Shown here in pieces: positions 10,220-22,349 of a stretch of 64,000 bases of DNA. Under the pieces are notes generated by a model. The model ran no database searches. It saw only the letters and a program-made list of their open reading frames with translations, and was not told the DNA's origin. This DNA is from Plectrocnemia conspersa (Eukaryota; Arthropoda; Insecta; Trichoptera; Polycentropodidae), in NCBI GenBank assembly GCA_009617715.1, contig VTFK01000331.1:62001-126000 (forward strand), read 5' to 3'. Numbering within the stretch: the first letter of the stretch is position 1; each line of letters begins with the position of its first letter. The position numbers and the translations under genes are program-made.

Positions 10220-13200
10220 GCCTCTTCTATCGGTTTTTTGCGTCCTCGTCAAACCATCCGATGCCTGTACAAACATTTGATTAAATTCCACGAACACATT
10301 TTTTTCTTCCCGGACTCTTCAAATCCTCGAATGCAGTTCTGCGTGCCGTTCGCCACACATTCAGATTCATCAATGCCATTCCTTGCCTGATGATAATTTT
10401 CTTTGAAACATACATTGTCGAAATTTCGTTCGTCTCGCTCATTGTTATATTTTGTTTTGTACGTCTTCTTCATATTTTCATTTGCGTTTTTTTATTGACT
10501 AACAACCGGTTTCGCTATTATTCCTTGGTTGGCGATCTAGGCTGAAACGTGTAATTTTACAAACAAGTTTTATAATATTAAAGGCTTATCCTTATTATTT
10601 TTTATACACTTGTTTATCAGAACATAATTAAATAATAAAAAAAGTAAAATCATATTAAATTACATATACTGACCATTTTCTATCAGTATTTTCAATACGA
10701 ATTATAAACCATGTATATTTTTTATAAAAGCATAACAAGTAACAATTCGAAGTAAAAATTCTACGTGATAATAATTTTAATTTATGATATTTTAAATAAA
10801 CATCTAATAAATTACAGCTATGTTTAATATAAAATGTAAATTAATAACACTATTTTAAATTATTTGAAATAGTGTTAGAAACTTATTTCAATGTGAGCTT
10901 TAATAACGGAACATATTTTTGATACCGATATTACGAAATAATTAAAATAAAATAACGGAATTATTTTTAATATAATACATAAAGTAGAAAATAATGTTAA
11001 TAATAATAATTTGTATATAAAATTTACTAAAAATATTTAAATTAATACACAAACATATAAAATAAGATGATTTAATTTATTATTTAAATATATGTTTATT
11101 ATTAATTTTAATTAACTAGCAAAATAAATTATTATATATGTCTCAAAACTCGTCTAAAAGTGTTTATTTAAAAATATACATGTGTGAGATAAAACGCAGA
11201 TGCGTCTATCAAATATATCTCATATTAATTGTAGTCTGAATGCATTAAATACATAAAAATATTTTTGATCACTAATTAGCACTAACGGTCAGTGGACTAA
11301 AACAAACACACATAATTACTGAGTAAGAACATATTTTTTTAAATAATTTAAAAAATAAATACAATTGAAAAACGAAGCATGAATTAATTTAATTAAAACA
11401 TATATTATAATAATAATAATAACTGCGTAATAATTGCTAGATTTCTTTGATTCCAAAACTAACAGTGAATCTAAGACAAAATTTGACATTTTTATGCTTT
11501 AAAAAAGTGAATGGGGCAATAAGATAATAATGTTTTTAATGTATGGTTATCAATACATTAAAAACAACAAACTAATACTGCCCTGTGTCTTTACACGTAC
11601 TGATACATCCCTCCTGGTGAACACCTAGTCATAAGACATACATTTAAGAACACATGCTGATTGCTCGTTGAACTGATATATAATGGTGTCTAAGTTAGTA
11701 CTAATAATATATTGTATGAATATATTGTATGAATGACAAAAATAAATAAAATATTGTTTGCTATGTACAAAAAAGCATTATAAATATTATTTATAAAAAA
11801 AGTATAGCAATTTGTATTTTATATGTGAATAAATATTGACTTAATACACAAAACACAAAATGCAGTCCAAACAGTTAAACGAGTATAACAGTTATCCTCA
11901 TTTTACAAAAGACATAATAAAAAATCTATAACCATATAATTGGCTTTATGTCAATAAACTTAAGCTCGAGAACAGACATTCAACTGTAACAAAATACATG
12001 TTGGTATATAAATATGTATTTGCGACTTGCTGAACAAGTATATTCGTCACGCAGACATATGTGACAATCTGAGATTTGGACTCATTAAGTAAATAAATAC
12101 TTTAAAATATTATATTTGATGACAAGTACCGACAAGCCAGTGAAATGTACCAATACGAAATACAAGTGACAGTGTTGTTGAATTTCTTTCTTATAAAACA
12201 CCCAAATTCCATACATGTTGTCTTACAACAAAATTATTTTACTATCAGACATTAAACATAGATATAGTATTATAAAGTAACTAATAAGAGGGCATTTTAG
12301 AAGATTATATTTTAGAATATACTCTCGTGTATAGATAAGTGTAAATGTTGCAAAATATTTTTTATAAGTATAGATACATATAAAAAATATATTTAAATTT
12401 AAAAGTGCCAAAATATAATTACGTAATCACTAGATAATGTAGCTTAGCAATCGTGATTTATAAACATACACGTACATATAATTATTAGGGAATTCCCAGT
12501 CATTGTAACGAATTGCTCGAATATATATATACATATAATTGACATTGACCGTTTCTATTTTCTTACACAAGGTGAATATAACCGATTGTTATGGATCATA
12601 TTGGTTTGATCGCTTGGTTGTTATGATACAAGAATGTTAATGAAACAAACAAATTATGTAACTAAGCATTGGATGAAATTTCACTTACAAAAAAAAACAA
12701 AAAGATCATACCCAAATATTTTACGAAAAGGCATTATATTATTATAATATTATTGTTAGATCATGACCATCTCTATCATCTTGTGTATCCATATTGTGTG
12801 TTGAACACGCGATTCTTACGATTTGCTTTTTTTTCACAAAAAAAATAAATATGCGAACGAACAAGCTGTTTGTTTTTTCTGATCTTTTTATATAAAAGAA
12901 TATTGTTTTTCGTCGAAAAATATTGCGCGTCAAGGTGAATCTCAAAAACGAGTTTTATTGATATCTTCTATTGCATTTTTAACTTATTATATAAATTATA
13001 TTTGAGGTATACGAAACCTGAAATGTGTCAAGCTAACTTTAATATTTGTGAGATTATGTATTTTATTTTACAAATACATGATTTACAAACTCTTACTTGA
13101 AAATGATAATTAATAATTATTTACATGCTTAAAATAAGTAAATTAAAAAATCTGATAAAATATTTATTTTTATTTAATAAACGGAAGATCCATTTATTTT

Positions 13201-16200
13201 TTATTATTACTTGAATACTATTTATTTTAATGCTTAGTTAATAATTCGCGACACCTTGCTGAAAAATAAATAAATTTTAAGTGTAAGTAATACAGTTAAA
13301 ATTTATTTACATATACATAAATAAATATGTTCTTTGCAAATATTTTTTATTAAATATTTATGTATTAAATAATAACTTATCAAAATGTAAAATAGATGTC
13401 ATCTACATATTTATTGTAGAAAAACACAGTATATCAAGATTTTTATTACAATATGCTGTAATTACTTTAATACATTGCCTAGATCTCATAAACCATAAAA
13501 ATTTGTTAAAATTAATTAATAAAATTTATTTTAATTTATTATTTTAACTTTTGTGTATTTTTTATAAATATTTAATTAATAATTCATGACATCTTTGACA
13601 TTAGAGTAATATTTATAACTGACATATAACAAGACATATTATACATAAACATATATGTAGTTAAAAAAACTTTATATTGAGTGTTACGAGATGGCTCTTC
13701 AACTTACAATAAATAATATCTTTTATAAATTTATGTATGAAATAAAAACGTGTTATTAAATGTACAATATATTATGTCATATATAAACTGACTGATCAAA
13801 TGCAAAAAAATATAATTAAATTATAGTTTTTTTTAATATAATATTAATTTTTTTAAATATATAATATTAATTATTTTAAATATATTTTACCCGGGGTGTT
13901 GACCGTTGTCATGGTGAGTGAAAAGAAAAGAATGTATATTTAGCCAATTGTTTAAAAATCACCCGCTTCACAAGTTGAGCGGTGGTGTGGCAACACTGAG
14001 AACTGTCAGAACGCCGCCACAATATAATCTTATCCATAATTTATTTATTTATTGTAAACCTAGCGTTGCAACATAACAGCTATAAGCCCAATCCATTATA
14101 ACGGTGTAAACACAATCTAAGAGTCTGTAAATCAGTGAAATCTGTTTCACTAATAAACTATTTTAATTTCTTTACTAGCTCGATTATATTTCAAATATTT
14201 ATCACGAAATATTTAAACGATCGGAATTACAATTATATATTATTAGCACTAATTCCGATCTCCCAGATAAATATTTTAAAAATATATAAATATTTATGAA
14301 ATAATCGAAAATATTAATTAACATGTTATTATGTGTGAGAAAAATATTGTTGTATTTTATAAGAATAGGTAGAAACAATAAATTAATTTAATAATTAAAT
14401 CTATGAATAAAGAAAATAAAATAAATTAAATTTATTACCTTATTTGAATCATTATAAAACACATGAATATATAGAAAAAGTTAAATTAACTACAAAAAAA
14501 TATTAATATTTATTTTATTGTTATTTTGAAAATATATTTAAAAATATATTTAGTATAGATTTAGATTAGACACACAATTTTATAATTAATTTAAAAATCA
14601 CACATTTTCTTTTAATTATACTATTAAAAAAATATAAAGTAATCCTTCAAGGAAGCCATACAAGTTAATGCATTTTTTTAATCACGTATGTGTATCAAAA
14701 CAACGGCGATTAAGCTCACAACCAGAAGAAATGGGATATTGGACTAGCGATATGACACTTAAATTTCCTTTCCTGACCAATTAAAATAATGTAAACAGAT
14801 GCATATTATTGACTAGACACAAATGCGAATAACATAAGAATGCATTCTATTGTTTGTCGCATTTCACATATGTATACCATGTCTTGTCATTAGGGCTAGG
14901 GACCAAATTGATCTTCAAACATTGCAATGATAATGGAGACTGTGATTGCATACATTTTTATTTTTTGAGAGTATACATAGAAGAGTACTCGAAGTAAAAA
15001 ATAAAAAGGTGGTGTTACTAGATATTATTAATTCAATTAAAAATGTGCAAAAATAAATTATTTATGTTAAAATAGTGTTTTTACTTTTTTAAATTACATA
15101 AATGTATGTAGAAATTGCAAAAATATAAAAAAATAATGTTTGGTCCAAATTTTTTGTCACACTACTGTTTTATAAAATAATTTAATTTAATGATGATTCA
15201 TATTGGAATCACTGCTGTCTATCACTGATAGTTCAATGAAATATTTTTGTTTTCGTTAAACTTGAACTAAGAACATATTCAATGATGCCTCTTTTTGAAG
15301 AAATGGCGAAAATGTGTCATTGTATTGTCATTGAATAGATGTCAGTATCGGCTGTGTCGAATGAGGAAAAATCACTAAGTCTCACAGTTACGAAGAGTCG
15401 ACATTGTCGAGAGCTCAAGAGTATTCTCATCAGCGAGTGGTGAAGTGATAAAGTGTCACGTCATTTTTACTGGTCCTTCGAGAAAGCTTGGGTGAATGGA
15501 ATATAAGCAAATTTAATACAAATTGTATTATTGTGTTGTTCCACCTCCTATACATCCTTTAGTGAAAGTTAAACTTCTAAGGTGACCATCCGATAATTAC
15601 CATTAGTAATGAGTATTTTTAGTCGTGTTTTTATTGTTCAATTCTTGGGTGCTCTAAAATGCAGATATCAACAAACTTTTGTTCTTGTAGCTTTTAGGAT
15701 TACAATTGTTTGAACATTTGGAATATAATCAAAGCTCATGTGCGTCAATATATGATGTAAAATTATAAATATCGAGAGAGGCATAAAAACCACTACATTT
15801 ACAAATCATTTTTTTATAAATAAGCAATTAATTGATGAAATATTTATTTTGCTAAATGTGAATTAATATAATATGTGAAAAACAAATACATTTATTTTTA
15901 TTAAAAAATATTTTTACATGATGCAAAATTCAGTTTTTTTTCTATGGTATTTTTAATATCACTATAATGCATAGATTTTTTATTTCTGATCGAAGTCACA
16001 TAATCCTGAAATAATATACCGGCAGAATTGAGCAACTTGACACAGCATCATATGCGAACTTTTTAGCAAGCAAATAATTTCAAGGTCTCTTTGCCCAAAT
16101 GTATTATTGTGGTGCTACTTAGAAGAGTGAGTACATGCAAAATAAAAATTGTATGGTTTAAAAAACCATTGGAAATATTTGGTAAGAAAGAGTATTTTAA

Positions 16201-17308
16201 AGATGGTGTTTTCTATAATAGCTATAAAATATTAAAATTAACTGTATTTCAAAAGATGATAAACATGTAATCTGAATTTGATAAAACTACACAGATATGG
16301 TAAATTGTAACCTTTAATAAAATTTAAATAAAATTGGTATGACAATTTAAAATTAATTTTAGCTCCGCATAATGAAATAAAAATGGCATATTTTATTTAA
16401 ATGTCAAATGTCGCATTGACCGCGCAGTTTATTCATACATACATTAAAATCAAAAATAGGTTTCGTGTCAAGATTTGTGGTAAATGCGTTAAAATATTCA
16501 CACAGAGGAACAAGTGTTTGAAGAAAAGTTGCCCAACGTCTTTTGCAACAAAAACCTTTTACAAAATTGGGTACATTTGAAACAATAAAAAAAATCTTCA
16601 ATGAGTTTTTTGTGTCGAAATAGTTGATATTTGACAACGGTCTGTTAAAAATGTAATTTTAATTATTTTTTACGATTAACGCGTATTAGCAATTACACTT
16701 TGCGCAACAACAAGTATCAGATTTGGTCAGATTATTGTGCAATTTAAATTCATGTGTGATTTTCAACTGATGTGTTTTTAACAGTGTCGTATAAATTCTA
16801 AGTTAAATATTACAAAAATAGTGTTAAGGTACACCAATTAGCATATAGTGTATTTTTAAATTTATTATACCTGCATAACATAATTATGATAAATTAAATT
16901 TGGAAATTGAATAAATGAGTCATTTTTGGTATTAAAATTTATTATATATATGATTCATTGATTTTCGATGTCAATGGCACACGCAATATTTATATATTAA
17001 CATAATTATATTATATTAACACTAAAATATAATAATAATTGTTCTTATCATCTCATGGGTCTATTAACTGTGCTTTGGCGATCTAACCACCGCCATTGAC
17101 TTTTATCACAGTTAAATTGAACACATTTCACAGAAATATAGATTGAATATTATGCGTAACGCATATAATTCGAGCTGTTTTGACGGTGAGATAAAAATTA
17201 AATAACATCTTAAACATCATCGAGATAGTATCTCAACGCTTATCTGTAACAAATAATTAATTGATTAGTATATGATTTTTATTGTAAATAAATGTACTAT
17301 TGCGCTAT
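10220..17308. other. 7-kb AT-rich region without recognised genes
   Basis: Apart from the 5' flank of the ATQNF gene up to about 10,550, this region is AT-rich with many A/T runs, and no open frame resembles a protein I know. A GC-richer patch at 13,890-14,130 resembles the 3' tail of a non-LTR element on the minus strand (ttatttatttattg, then a diverged aagcccaat motif also seen near 18,300 and, reversed, near 62,240). Short ORFs at 12,223, 12,742 and 16,404 look like chance. Confidence 0.5.
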
Positions 17309-19417
17309 TTACTTTGAAGGTACGCCATAGGTTTTGTGCGGTACTCCATAACTGGTGGCTGGTGGGCTCCAGCTAACTGCTGGGGCAGGGTAGGGATATC
17401 CAGAGCTAGATCCTGAGTCGAAAGATGATCCTGATGGGATGCTAGATCCTGATTGAATGTCGCTTCCGAAGGATGAGAAATCAGTGGCGCCGAAGGATGG
17501 TGAGCCGTATGAGATTTCTTGAGCTGGAGCTGAGAAGGCTGGGGATGAGTAGATTGGAGCTGGTGGTCCGTATGAGTAAGACGGGGCTGGTGGTCCGTAT
17601 GAGTAAGACGGGGCTGGTGGTCCATATGAGTAAGACGGTTCTGGTGGTCCGTATGAGTAAGACGGGGCTGGTGCTGAGAATTGTTTAGGGATTTGTGGCA
17701 GTTTGACGACCAAGTATGATGGGGCTGAGGAACCGAAAGAATGTCCACCGCCGAAAGAATGTCCACCGCCGAAAGAATGGCCACCACCGAAAGATGGTGC
17801 TGATGGTGCATATGATCCGTGTCCTGGAGCGTATCCAACTCCACCAAATTCATGACCACCATGGCCGCCTTCACCTCCGCCTCCGAACTTGCTACCCAAA
17901 ATTCCTCCGAGCAAAAGTCCTTTCTTGGCTCTGAAATATGATTGATTATTAGACAAATAAGTTAAAATATTACATAAACAAATTTTGAGAAACACTGATC
18001 AATATGCTGATTTTGACGCCGCGCGTCAGAATTAATATTATTACCAGTTTAATAGACGACTTTTAAGACCATAATTAAATAGTTCAAATATGATTTACAT
18101 ACATATATATTTAAAAAGACTATCCCTTATTTTTTTAGGGTGTTATTTATAATTTAACTAGTCCTAGGTATATATATATATAATACTGTTCGAATTATTC
18201 CAATTTGGATAAATACCATTTGGTTTAATCTTAAGCTTATTGATTCCTATTTATATAAATCAAGTTATATGTATGTGTGTGTATTTTATTTATTAATTCT
18301 TCCGTTATAACCTGACAGGCGTAAGCCCAATGCGTTAAATCTGTACCAACAGAGTAAATCATTAAGATATAATAAATACCTACAAGTAAGTATTAACCAC
18401 CAGACTGACAATCTGGGAGTCGGTGACATCTATATTAATAATTATAAATTATTAAGTGTAATAATAAATAGATGTCACTGCAGCTGGGGATGGTTTTTTT
18501 TTATATAATAGTGCATTTTTTATAAATAAAAAATCAAGTGCCGCTGCCGGGGCTCGAACCCGCAACCTCAGAATTACTAGTCTAAGACGATGCTGTTTCG
18601 TCCTCATATAAAATATAAAAATAATTCATTAAGAGGTTTCAGGTTTTTTTTTTTTTTAATATTATTTTTATAGCAATAATGGTTCAAATGACATCTCAAG
18701 AGTACAAGGTTTTTATGATATTTTTTTAAACAGAATTTGTAGACTTTTTTTTTTATTTTTATTTTATTTTTTTAAATAGAATTTTTAATGAATTTTGTGT
18801 GAAATGAATATTTATATTTATTATTTATAAACCTAAAAGTAATTAAAAAAAATAAAAATGTACACTTAAATGAATTTATAGAATATATATGTATGTTTAA
18901 ACTACTATAAACACGTTAGTAAGACTTAAAATAAATATAAAAATATGCTGTTTTTGTAGATTAGGGTAGAGGATTTTTTATTGTATATGATACATACCCC
19001 AATAGACCTCCTCCAAGAAGACCAGCTCCCAAAACTCCGCCTCCGATGAGTCCACCCTTCAATAGAAGTCCACCCTTGAGCAGAGCCAATTTAGCCAATT
19101 TCAACTTGAGCAATCCCCTCTTAGTCCTGACGAGAGCATCTGGACCCTCACCTTCGGTGATAGTCTGAGCCTGAAAAGAACAATACGCGCTAAGTGAAGT
19201 GATAACTAGCACGACAAACTCAGGCGTCTACTTGTCTACGCCGTCTGTCGTTATGCAATACAAATATAATATGAGTGCAAGGTTCAAAGCATACCTCGGG
19301 TTCTTTAATAGCTTCAGCCAAAGGAACAATTTCAGCTTTTTCAACTTCGATATCATCCGAAGCTAAAGCTGTGGCGGTGAGGGCAAGAGCCACGAAAAAA
19401 ACTTTGGTCAACATCAT
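17309..19417 (-). CDS. Secreted Gly/Tyr/Pro-rich structural protein with YGPP repeats
   Basis: There are three exons, 19417-19295, 19170-18998 and 17930-17309, all with GT-AG borders, giving 305 residues. Exon 1 encodes the signal peptide MMLTKVFFVALALTATALA and an acidic propeptide-like segment. Exon 2 contains a TKRGLLKLKLAKLALLKGG region with a dibasic site, then Leu/Gly repeats (GLIGGGVLGAGLLGGGLLG). Exon 3 continues with AKKGLLLGGILGSKFGGGG, then three GGGHSF units, four APSYSYGPP units, and a Ser/Gly-rich then Pro/Tyr-rich tail ending in YGVPSK. The Leu/Gly segment crosses the exon 2-3 junction smoothly, which supports the splice. The repeats fit a cuticular or related extracellular matrix protein; Tyr in YGPP may be cross-linked (inference). 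The exact family is not recognised. Confidence 0.8.
18260..18425 (-). mobile_element. LINE 3'-end fragment in intron 2 of the YGPP gene
   Basis: On the minus strand this reads ..cgcattgggcttacgcctgtcaggttataac.., which matches the tail region at about 62,230-62,270. Both end in AATAAATA-type simple sequence. It lies in the intron between 17931 and 18997. Confidence 0.45.
18535..18605 (-). tRNA. tRNA-like sequence, probably pseudogene or SINE head
   Basis: On the minus strand a B-box-like GGTTCGAGCCC follows a stem-loop CTTAGA-CTAGTAAT-TCTGAG resembling an anticodon arm with AGU. That loop has 8 bases instead of 7, the T-stem is imperfect, and I see no good acceptor-stem partner. A functional tRNA is therefore unlikely. 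It sits within the second intron of the YGPP gene. Confidence 0.35.
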
Positions 19418-19593
19418 TTTTATCTACGAACAATAAAATAAAATAATTAATTATTTTTAATTTTCACTAGGTTCACTTTAAAGTCACTGTCACAAATCAC
19501 AATCAAGTCTTGGCACGTACGTTTTTTGTGTGTCTCGTGTGCTCCTGTTGTCTTGGCTTGTCACAAACTGAGTGGACAGTTTTGCGAGGCTGT

Positions 19594-19600
19594 CTTTATA
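19594..19600 (-). promoter_or_regulatory. TATA box and initiator of the YGPP gene
   Basis: The minus strand reads TATAAAG. About 30 bp downstream is CTCAGTTTG, a good arthropod initiator (TCAGT), near 19570. The leader to ATG 19417 would be about 150 bp. A TTCGTAG just before the ATG could mark a leader intron, but this is not certain. Confidence 0.65.
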
Positions 19601-20018
19601 TGGCGACATTTCTCCAAAGGTTGGTCTCCCCCCTCTGTTAAAAATAACATGGGGTCACAAACGGCGGTTATGGCATATCTTTTTAGATAATATAAACGAA
19701 AAAATCTCCATAGTTCAATGTTAACTTATTGATACAGTACTAAAATTATGGAAGTAGTTCGATTGAAATGTTTGGGGTTTTGCCTTAAACACTGAAACGA
19801 TATCATTTAGTATTAAATACCAGAATATATTATTTAAATCAAATACCAGTTATGTTATTAAATAATATATCGTTCGTAAAAATCAGTAAAACGCATACAT
19901 GAATATTATTATTAAATACTTTCAGGTTTTTTTATGGATATTAAAGGATAATCGAGAATTGCATAAGCGATTAACTAATCTGCTTAAGCGTATTGTTTTT
20001 ATGACAAAAAATGTAGAT

Positions 20019-20771
20019 CAGCGATACTCAACCAGTGGCCAGACAAGCTTTTATGCGTGGCCCAATGCTCATAATCATTACCAAATATTTTCATACCTTT
20101 AAAGTTGTTTTCAAGTCAAATAAAAGCTCAACAATATGGTATTGACATTTTTCTGGAAAACCATATTATACACAATTTAAAATTATTTAGCTGCCTTGCC
20201 AGATTCCAGTATTTAAGAAAATCAAGAAATGTTTACTGCCTATAAAAATTTCCTAGCACATAGAAATGAATATATTGAACAACTAGCAGCATTGGGATTT
20301 GATTATGCACCATTATTTGCCGAATTCATCGAGCTTAAAGACAATATGAATCTGAAAGCAATTTTTAAGGAAAATGGAGATAAAGGAGTATGCTGAATTT
20401 TTAAAACTGATACCTTAAAAATACAAGAGTACAAAATTGTGCCCACGTACTGCTTACATCATTTTACCCAGCATATATTTGTGAATTATTTTATTTTACA
20501 ATGCAAATAACGTATCTGGAAATCGATTTACTGATTCTTACCTGGATATTGTATTAAGAGTAGCCTTTACCAATCAGCAACCTGATTTTTCTATAATAGC
20601 TTGCTTCAACATCAGAAAACAATAATTTTAAAATAAATAATTTTAAATATTTTGGATACATTTTTGTTTTTGTGTAATTATATTCATATATTTTTTTGTT
20701 TATCGTGCGGCCTGCGCAACGCAGCAAACATCTGTATTTGGCTCGGAGGATAAAAAGGTTTAATATAACTG
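20019..20771 (+). mobile_element. Decayed hAT element
   Basis: The left end CAGCGATACTCAACC and right end GGTTTAATATAACTG are imperfect inverted repeats. Flanks atgtagat and atagattg share TAGAT, a possible eroded 8-bp target duplication. Interrupted coding traces remain: RNEYIEQLAALGFDYAPLF near 20260 and YLDIVLRVAFTNQQPDF near 20540, the latter like the C-terminal dimerisation part of hAT transposases. Confidence 0.55.
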
Positions 20772-21156
20772 ATAGATTGCTAGTTTAAAAATAATATCCG
20801 ATTTGATGATCGAAGTAGTAACTGCCGATTTTATTGTAAGTATGTACATATATATAAATGTAGATATTATAATTCATTAATAAAATATATTTTTTAAAAC
20901 TATCATTATTTTTTTTAAATTAGCAATCAAGTCAAAAATTTATAGAAAATAATTTATTCAAAACGCTGAGATTAGGATTTGAAAAATTAGATATTTTTTC
21001 AAGGTCGTACGACGCACCCAACTCTCACAATCTCTTGTACGGTTTTATATCCTGCTTCGCCTGTATTTGGTTTCATTTATTTATATCATATATTGGGTGA
21101 ACGGATTTTTGCGCAAATAAAATTCCACACAGTGAAATTTTTTTAATTGTGAAATA

Positions 21157-21341
21157 CAGTAGACCCCAAAATAACACGTTAAATTAGGGACATGCTATTT
21201 GCGTGCCTGTTATTTTATGTATGAGCGAGCCAAAAAGGATGTCTCACCACACGCGCGTAAGTATTGCAAAAAATGGCCCCCAACTACACGCACCCAATAG
21301 CACGTCCCCAATTTACCGTGTTATTTGGGGGGGGTCTACTA
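21157..21341. mobile_element. Short MITE, mariner-type ends
   Basis: The left end CAGTAGACCCCAAAATAACACG and the reverse complement of the right end, AGTAGACCCC(CCCC)AAATAACACG, are inverted repeats of about 35 bp. The element is flanked by TA on the left and ATA on the right, which fits a TA target duplication. It has no coding capacity. Confidence 0.6.
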
Positions 21342-21839
21342 TATATTTTACTGTTAATTCAACTGCTTTTATATTTTTAAGGGAAAAATGTGTAATTATA
21401 TAAAGATGTAAGTGTATCATATCAATTAAAAAAATATTTTGAAAATATAAAATTTTCAAATTAAAATCATTTTAAAATATGATTCATAATACAGACTTTT
21501 TTTAATTTTTTGACGTATTTTTAAACATAATGTGTATATTAATCATCTATAATCAGAATTTTCCTGTTCGAAATTTTCGCTGTTGTGTTTGTTAAATTAT
21601 TTTCTCCTGCTAGCTAAAATATATGTTTTGAATACACCACATGACATAATAAGATATCAATTCATATTCCTTTGAGCAGCTTAATTATTGTCATAGTGAA
21701 GGCAATGAGAATTGGGAATTAAAGCTGCTGAATAAATCACATCGAGATGTCATAATCGCATCGAGAAGAAAGTGCCATATTTTTTTTCCATCAGATTAAT
21801 CCTATGATATCAATGGGAACGTTCTATTTAAAGAAACTT

Positions 21840-22349
21840 CCACTAAAGATTTCGGAATCACTTGGAGATTCTCTCTACACGTAAACGACTTATGCGAAAT
21901 ATCTTTCAACATACTCGGATTCGTTATGAGGAATGCGTTTCACTTTGACGATCCATCAGTTATTCTTTTTCTCTATGAGATTTTATTTTGTAGCATCCTT
22001 AAATCAGTATCTATAATTCGGAATCCCCAAATAAACAAATACTCCATTTTAATCGATAAATTTGAGAAATGGATAATAAGAGGATACTTAGTTATTATCC
22101 GTTCATGTATAATATATGACCGTCTTTTTTAAAAGCGTTTGGATACGATTCACTGAGTTCTCGCAGAAAGTTGTATGCCGCCAAGCATATTTTAGGGTTC
22201 TGGAACGTCTTCAAGAATCACGATCGCGTCCTACTTTGCTGCACGTTATAGCCAAGAGTTCCGCACTAGCCGACTCGCCTTTGTCTGTCGCCATCCGACT
22301 CCTTAATACGCTACCATTGCACATTGATATATTTAATGTGCTTCGGTGA
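21840..22349 (+). mobile_element. LINE fragment, C-terminal reverse-transcriptase region
   Basis: Broken frames read NILGFVMRNAFHFDDPSVI, then after a shift ESRSRPTLLHVIAKSSA and RLLNTLPLHIDIFNVLR before a stop. This is the typical end of a jockey-like ORF2. The same terminus occurs at 61,953-62,160, so both belong to one family. It is 5'-truncated and frameshifted. Confidence 0.65.
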
